In this document: positions 27,401 through 32,111 of the stretch, piece by piece
How the letters are laid out: each line of letters starts with the position of its first letter
How positions within the stretch are numbered: position 1 is the stretch's first letter
Assembly (NCBI GenBank): GCA_045837725.1
Contig: JBEWZL010000224.1
Coordinates: forward strand, 1 to 32,111
DNA: 32,111 nt
Source of the DNA: Vermamoeba vermiformis
Taxonomy: Eukaryota > Tubulinea > Echinamoebida
Direction of reading: 5' to 3'
Notes under the pieces: generated by a model
The model's database searches: none
Seen by the model: only the letters and a program-made list of their open reading frames with translations
What the model was told of the DNA's origin: nothing
Translations under genes and position numbers: made by a program

Positions 27401-29285
27401 AGCAATACAGATTGATATATTGATGCCAGTCAATAGAAGTGGTATCAAAATTGAAGGCTTTGAAATCCTCTGGTGACATGTGTGCACGGAGTCTATCTGC
27501 GTTAGTCGCGTCAAATATCCACTCGTTTTCCACTAAATGTCTAATGCTCTTGTTCAACGTTTGACATCGCTCAACGACGCCCTAAGTGCAACTATAAGAC
27601 ACGTTCGCCTAATAATACTACCATATAACGTACCTTCAACTTTTTGGCTTGTTTCTTGTGGAACTCCGATTTCATGACACGTGCAAAAGCGGAATAAAAC
27701 ATAGCAGGTGCTTTGTACTTCATCAAGAACTGCGTTTTGTAGTAAGGATAGTTTGAAATCATGTACAGCGAGCTCGGCGAAATTGTTTTCTTTGGTGGAG
27801 ATTTCTGCCAATATCGCACCATCGTCTGCACTGAGTAACCCCATCGCAGTGGATTTGACGCTGATGTTGACGCGTGAATGATCAGCGCGTCACGTGATGT
27901 TTCTGTAACCGTCACGGACGAACCAACCTAACATTAAGGAACGACGTAAGTACATAAGACAATAAGCGTAACTGTTATTAGCGACGTACTGCTGCTATAG
28001 AGCTCAAAATGATGTTGGAAACAAAGTCGCAAGGAATGATGTCTGTGATGAGATCCGTCTTGCCAGGGAAGAACTTGACAATGCCGAGACCCGAGTACAC
28101 GAACAAATTACCCGTGGCACTCAATGTGTCCACCCTAATGTTGAGTTAATATCATAGAGTATATTATGCAAATACTGCTATCATTACCATCCGGGGAAAG
28201 GCTCGTGATAAGTTGCACCAATCATCGATGGACGAACAAAAATGAGTGGCACATTCTACGTCAGTCCGTTAGTGTTATTAATATGAATGATAATATTGCG
28301 TTAATTACATCGTGTTGGGCTACTAGGACGTGTTCTGCAAGTGATTTCGTGAAGCTGTGAGTGTTGGGAAATTTATCCAGTAATTTGCTTTCTAGTTGCG
28401 CCAGTTTCTTCGGCTTCATATCTTTAATTGCGTAGGTCATATCTTCTGCGTCAAAATCTAAACGTGATAATTCTTCCTCGACGAATAATTGGGTGCCTTG
28501 CCAATGACTACGAAAGTTGCAATTTTTAGTTTTGCTTTTATGAACGGAACGTGCGGAAAATTGTTGATAAAAATAGCAACATAAATAATAATCTTGATAT
28601 AATATGAAAGATTAATACTAATCGTACCTATTAACAAAAGTAGATGAGACAAACAAAAATGCCTTGAGATTGCGCATCTTTTTAGCCATGAGTAATAAAT
28701 CTAGTGTTGATAATACGTTGATTTGAAATGCTGCTTCGAGTCTCTCTTCAAAATTGCTGACAGCCGCATTGTGTATAATCACATCTGTTTCTGAAAGAAG
28801 CATGTCCCGATCCGCCTACAAATTATTTTACACTCGTAAATATCGCAACAAGTTATAAATAATATTATAATAAATAGAATGTACCTCCGAAATGCCCAAG
28901 TTATCTTCCATTAAGTTGCCAGAGATCGGGATCAGCTTAGATTTGGCGAACTCGATAAAATCTGGCCGGGATTTGCGCAATCGTGAGAATACATGTGAAC
29001 CTTATTTTAAAAATTAATAGACGGTCAATGAAATCACTTTCCATTGATAATATCAATTAATTTCAATAATTTTTGAAATAAACAATTATTCAGCTCACCT
29101 AATATATCTTCTTCGAGCCTATTTGCAGCTGATGCTGATAGTTTCTCGCCAGGTCGTATGATTACAAATATTCTATCGATAACGTCAAGATCACGCAAGA
29201 TCTTCTCGAGACAAACCTTGCCCAAGAAGCTGGTCGCTCCTGTGAACAAGATTCTTTTACCACGATAAAATTCTCGTATATCCAT
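24497..29285 (-). CDS. FARAT: Fused fatty acyl-CoA reductase / glycerone-phosphate acyltransferase, peroxisomal
   Basis: Twenty phase-consistent exons: 29285-29099, 29000-28885, 28815-28628, 28507-28309, 28255-28188, 28134-27990, 27927-27634, 27581-27398, 27348-27194, 27140-27064, 27010-26933, 26885-26786, 26729-26354, 26296-26097, 25835-25651, 25594-25462, 25413-25269, 25224-25115, 25062-24692, 24632-24497; 1148 aa. Residues 1-400 are a fatty acyl-CoA reductase Rossmann domain and 405-465 its C-terminal 'sterile' domain (WIFDATN, SIDWHQYI). From about 560 follows a GPAT/DHAPAT acyltransferase with all four blocks: HKSYID, GAFFLRR, FIEGTRSRSGK, VPITLNYERL. The protein ends in SKL, a type 1 peroxisomal signal. 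Such fusions make fatty alcohol and acyl-DHAP for ether lipids. Oddities: the glycine loop reads GATSFLG (middle Gly is Ser) and the YxxxK motif reads HSFTK (Tyr is His). A frame extends upstream to an ATG at 29459 with a hydrophobic start; 29285 fits the family. Confidence 0.95.
25909..25914 (-). terminator. RNA polymerase III terminator of tRNA-Lys
   Basis: A run of six T residues on the minus strand begins 8 bases after the tRNA 3' end, the usual signal that ends polymerase III transcription. Confidence 0.8.
25922..25993 (-). tRNA. tRNA-Lys (anticodon CTT)
   Basis: The 72-nt gene folds into a perfect cloverleaf: acceptor arms GCCCGCT/AGCGGGC, D stem GCTC/GAGC, anticodon stem CACGG/CCGTG with loop CTCTTAA, and T stem GTGGG/CCCAC with a TTCGAGC loop. 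The anticodon CTT reads AAG. There is no intron and no encoded CCA. The gene lies inside the 261-nt intron 25836-26096 of the FARAT gene, in the same orientation, with its own T6 terminator. Confidence 0.98.
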
Positions 29286-30035
29286 AATATTTACATCAAT
29301 AAGTTTGTTCTGTGAGTAGATCAACGTCACTTTTTGAAAAAAAATAGACCAATCAACCAGGACAAAGCGGCTTGCGCAACAATATCGGCCGCAATACCTT
29401 AGCACGCACACAACAACCACAACGATAGCGAAGAAGAGTTTCTGAAAGTTTTGAGCCAATGGATTGAAAAGGCTTTTATCAAAAAACGATCTACGTGACT
29501 TTAATATCGAACAGCAAGCTTGGTCTGCGTAATTGAAACTAAAATAAGATAGTGAGGCACGGCATAACTAATATTAAACTCAAGTAAGCGCAAGAAAAAA
29601 TTAAAAGAGTTCATCTGGCAAACAAATTAATTTTATTTCGATTTTATTGTCGTACTCCACTCCTTTCTTTAAACCATTTAAGAATTAACGAAAATAACAC
29701 GTTAGAATAATATTATAACTACAAGAACAAATGCGGCAAACGTAAGAATCTAGATCTGTTGTTGCATTTGTTCGCGTACCTTTTCAAATAGTCAATGACC
29801 ACCGTAAGTCATAAACAAATAGGCCACGTGGTACGAGAACCGGAACCGGAACTCTACAAAACCGCGGCCGGAACTGAGCACCTCGAACTTTCTTCTCTTA
29901 CCTAATTAGGCAAAGAATCCCGTGCTCCCAAAATTATAAAAATCGCCAAGTAGTTAATTCCTTTCACCAACTCAAACGAACAACAGACAAGAACAAGGAA
30001 GTTCTCCCGACCACATATACCGCCTACCTACAAAA
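29286..30035. promoter_or_regulatory. Divergent intergenic region between FARAT and the NmrA-like gene
   Basis: This 750-bp segment holds both 5' regions. Bases 29286-29459 continue the FARAT frame and may be leader or an N-terminal extension. The middle is A/T-rich without a gene. Near the NmrA-like gene are a palindrome CCACGTGG (about 29823-29830) and CCGGAA words at about 29840, 29846 and 29869, which could be factor-binding sites. Confidence 0.45.
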
Positions 30036-31046
30036 ATGTCGCAAAAGACTGTCATCTTAGTTACTGGTGCTAATGGCAACACTGGCAAAGCAGTTGCTCA
30101 AAATCTATTAAAGAGAGCCGATCGTGACCACTACATCATCCAGGTTGGCGCTAGATCTGTAGACAAGGTTGTGGATTTGGTCAAACTCGGCGCTCAGTAC
30201 GTCAAAGTCGATTATTCTGATCCCGAAAGCCTTCGCGCTGCTGCTAAAGGCGTAGACCGAGCATGGGCAACTCCACCCAATCCTACCAAGCAGCAAAAAG
30301 AAAACGACCGAATCCACCTCGTAAATAACTTCATTGACGCAGCCAAAGAAGCCGGTGTTAAATACATCGTATTAGGATCTGGCCTTGGAGCTCGTAAGTA
30401 TTGAAATGCCCTTAATACCATTCGCTTAGCGGCTAATGTTGTCATTCAGAATACGAAGCTGTTACATTTGCTCGCGAATTCAGGATTGCTGAAAAGAAAT
30501 TGGAGGCAACTGGCATCACTTACACTCACTTGCGCATGGCTGCATTCCAAGTAAGTACAGTCTAATTAGTAGCTATCCGCGACAAATTACTGAACGGAAC
30601 AAACTTAGGAAAACTACTTGGGTCAAAAAGACAACATTGCCAACGGATTCATTGCCGAGCCTATAGGAAACGGTGCGCATTGCCCTGTGTCTGTTGAAGA
30701 CGTCGGTATTGCTGCCGCTGAATTGCTGTTGAATCCTCATCCACACTTGAACAAGGCCTACGACTTGACTGGCCCGAAGGCGCTCACTGGCGTTCAAATC
30801 GCGCACAGACTCAGCAAGGCTGTGGGGCACAAAGTCAACTTCGTTAATGCTGACCCCGAGCAGACCTATCAATTCTTGAGCCAGTTCATCGCTGACTATC
30901 AAGCCAAGGGCATGGTCGAGTTGTACAGTTTGTTAGCCAAGAACGTGGCTAATACACCGAGCACTGACTTCACGTTGATCACTGGTCGCACTGGCACTCG
31001 ATTCTACAACAGAATGAAGCAGTTGAAGGCTTGGGGTGTGTTGTAA
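30036..31046 (+). CDS. NmrA-like NAD(P)-binding protein (atypical SDR)
   Basis: Exons: 30036-30393, 30450-30550, 30609-31046; phases agree, 298 aa. The N-terminus has the Rossmann fold dinucleotide motif TGANGNTGKAV, followed by GARSVDKV and a VDYSDPESL element, the pattern of NmrA/HSCARG-like and quinone-reductase-like short-chain dehydrogenase relatives. The middle VLGSGLGAQYEAVTFAREF and LEATGITYTHLRMAAF are the usual second and third landmarks. The C-terminal part has DVGIAAAELL and AYDLTGPKALT, also typical. No catalytic YxxxK is obvious, as is common in this group, so it may sense NADP(H) redox state or reduce small quinone-like substrates. No targeting signal is seen, so it is likely cytosolic. 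Confidence 0.9.
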
Positions 31047-31211
31047 TTACAAGCTCACAAGTAAAAAACGAACAATGTAAATAGCAACGTAGGTGAGTCA
31101 CTTTGTTTAATGCTGAGGCATCCAATTTACTATCTACAATTACAAGGCCTGCAAGATCGCCAGTTCGACAGGACGCAATTTTATACATCACACACGGCAC
31201 AATAAATATGC

Positions 31212-31769
31212 TTAATATTTGTATTTCGTTGAGTAATCCTTTGGTGAAACTACGAGACCACGTCCTTTACGGGCACCTTTGTAAACTGTTTCGAGGATGT
31301 CGACCATTTCTTGCTTGTCATTGATGGGCCAGTTAATTTTGTTGTTGTTACCAGTTCCCAAATCAATCATAATGTGTTTGTTTCTGTAGAAGAACATGAC
31401 AGTGACTGGATCGTACAGTTCGTACATCTGGAAAAAGAAAAGAAAAATATTAGCAATTTGAATTAATCCAAAAAAATACGTACTTGCGGCCAAAATAAAT
31501 ATTATTACTAAATTTGCAATTTATAGCGCATAAGAAAATAATAAATTCTGACTTACCTTATTGAAGTCGGGAACTTCGTCCAGATCGACTAAATAAATAA
31601 CTGCAAAATTCTTTACGAGCTCGGCAATACGAGAGAGTGTTTTATCCATCATCATGCATTCGGGAACCCAGTCGCGTCCGAATCTAATAACCACAATCCG
31701 ATCGTTCTCGTTGAGAATAGCCTGATCCACGGCATATCCAGAGTGCAAGTGAGGTAATAAATAAGCCAT
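31212..31769 (-). CDS. DIM1: Spliceosomal U5 snRNP protein Dim1 / TXNL4A
   Basis: Exons: 31769-31557 and 31427-31212, one intron of 129 nt; 142 aa, exactly the length of the human protein. The thioredoxin-fold protein is nearly identical to its homologues: PHLHSGYAVDQAIL, VVIRFGRDW, KNFAVIYLVDLDEVPDF, MYELYDPVTVMFFYRNKH, MIDLGTGNNNKINW and GLVVSPKDYSTKYKY. It lacks the redox CxxC, as all Dim1 proteins do. It is part of the U5 snRNP and tri-snRNP and is needed before spliceosome activation. It is essential in yeasts. The stop lies 165 bp from that of the convergent NmrA-like gene. Confidence 0.98.
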
Positions 31770-32111
31770 TGTTGTTGCTGTCTATTGTTGTAATAATGAA
31801 AAAGCAACGAAAACAAAACTATTTCAGGGCCGACCTGGCACGTGCTTTCCACGTCATCAGGACCAGAGTTTACTATGCTACTTTAATACAGCTGTTAATC
31901 AATCCTACTCGAAGTAATAACAGGGCCTTCCTACTTTCTGAACAGACAAGAGGTTGTTTCAGAAGATCCAAGGTGCCCTCTTTTACCGCAGTCGAACTTC
32001 GACGCTGCGTTACGCTAGTTGTCTCGCTTTACGACGGGAAAATTGTCTTTGTCCAACCAATCTTAACGATTAGCGATTGAGCAAAATTAGGGCGAGTCGA
32101 GAATTGAATTT
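31770..32111. other. Upstream region of Dim1; no gene seen
   Basis: This segment should contain the Dim1 promoter. A plus-strand open frame of about 100 codons crosses it, but it has no recognised domain and no splice-supported continuation, so it is not called. The window ends here, and a gene could start just beyond it. Confidence 0.4.

Noticed and set aside
31769-32080. A 103-codon plus-strand frame at the right edge
   Set aside because: It has no recognised domain, begins inside the Dim1 upstream region and has no supporting splice sites.

Overview
This is nuclear DNA of a compact, intron-rich unicellular eukaryote. Genes sit 45 to 180 bp apart in places. They are cut by many short GT-AG introns (mostly 40-130 nt, often with a CTAAC-like branch point), and the standard genetic code reads through all of them. 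A pentafunctional AROM gene, a peroxisome-tagged fatty acyl-CoA reductase/acyltransferase fusion and a tnp2-type DNA transposon suggest a free-living protist. The reductase-acyltransferase fusion is best known to me from amoebozoans, so an amoebozoan or similar amoeba is my tentative placement. All gene models below were spliced by eye, and the reading phase was checked at every junction.

Layout. Bases 1-3700 hold no convincing protein gene. They hold a duplicated block crowded with perfect inverted repeats, and a series of minus-strand splice signals whose inferred exons coincide with the stem-loop clusters. Bases 3966-4295 are a 41-bp palindromic minisatellite. From 4698 onward come host genes: AROM (-, 16 exons, 1528 aa); a PH-domain/PP2C phosphatase fusion (+, 13 exons, 733 aa) that shares a 178-bp head-to-head promoter region with AROM; and the mitochondrial phosphate carrier (-, 5 exons, 303 aa). 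About 15.2-22.2 kb looks like one mobile element. It has a tnp2/CACTA-type transposase (-, 786 aa) flanked by two unknown multi-exon genes (+, 628 aa and +, 425 aa), all with intact reading frames, and degenerate TAGC-containing motifs repeated in opposite orientation at the two ends. Host genes then resume: a secreted S33-type serine peptidase (+, 520 aa); a FARAT fusion (-, 20 exons, 1148 aa, C-terminal SKL) with a tRNA-Lys(CTT) inside one intron; an NmrA-like NAD(P)-binding protein (+, 298 aa); and the spliceosomal U5 protein Dim1/TXNL4A (-, 142 aa).

How they fit together. AROM runs five consecutive steps of the shikimate pathway in the cytosol. FARAT joins the enzymes that supply the two substrates of ether-lipid synthesis in the peroxisome. 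The phosphate carrier feeds mitochondrial ATP synthesis. Dim1 is a core splicing factor, fitting for so intron-rich a genome. The host genes are otherwise unrelated housekeeping neighbours. The points most worth a second look are the hairpin-exon region, the three-gene transposon with two orphan proteins, and the FARAT reductase domain, which has lost a cofactor-loop glycine and the catalytic tyrosine.
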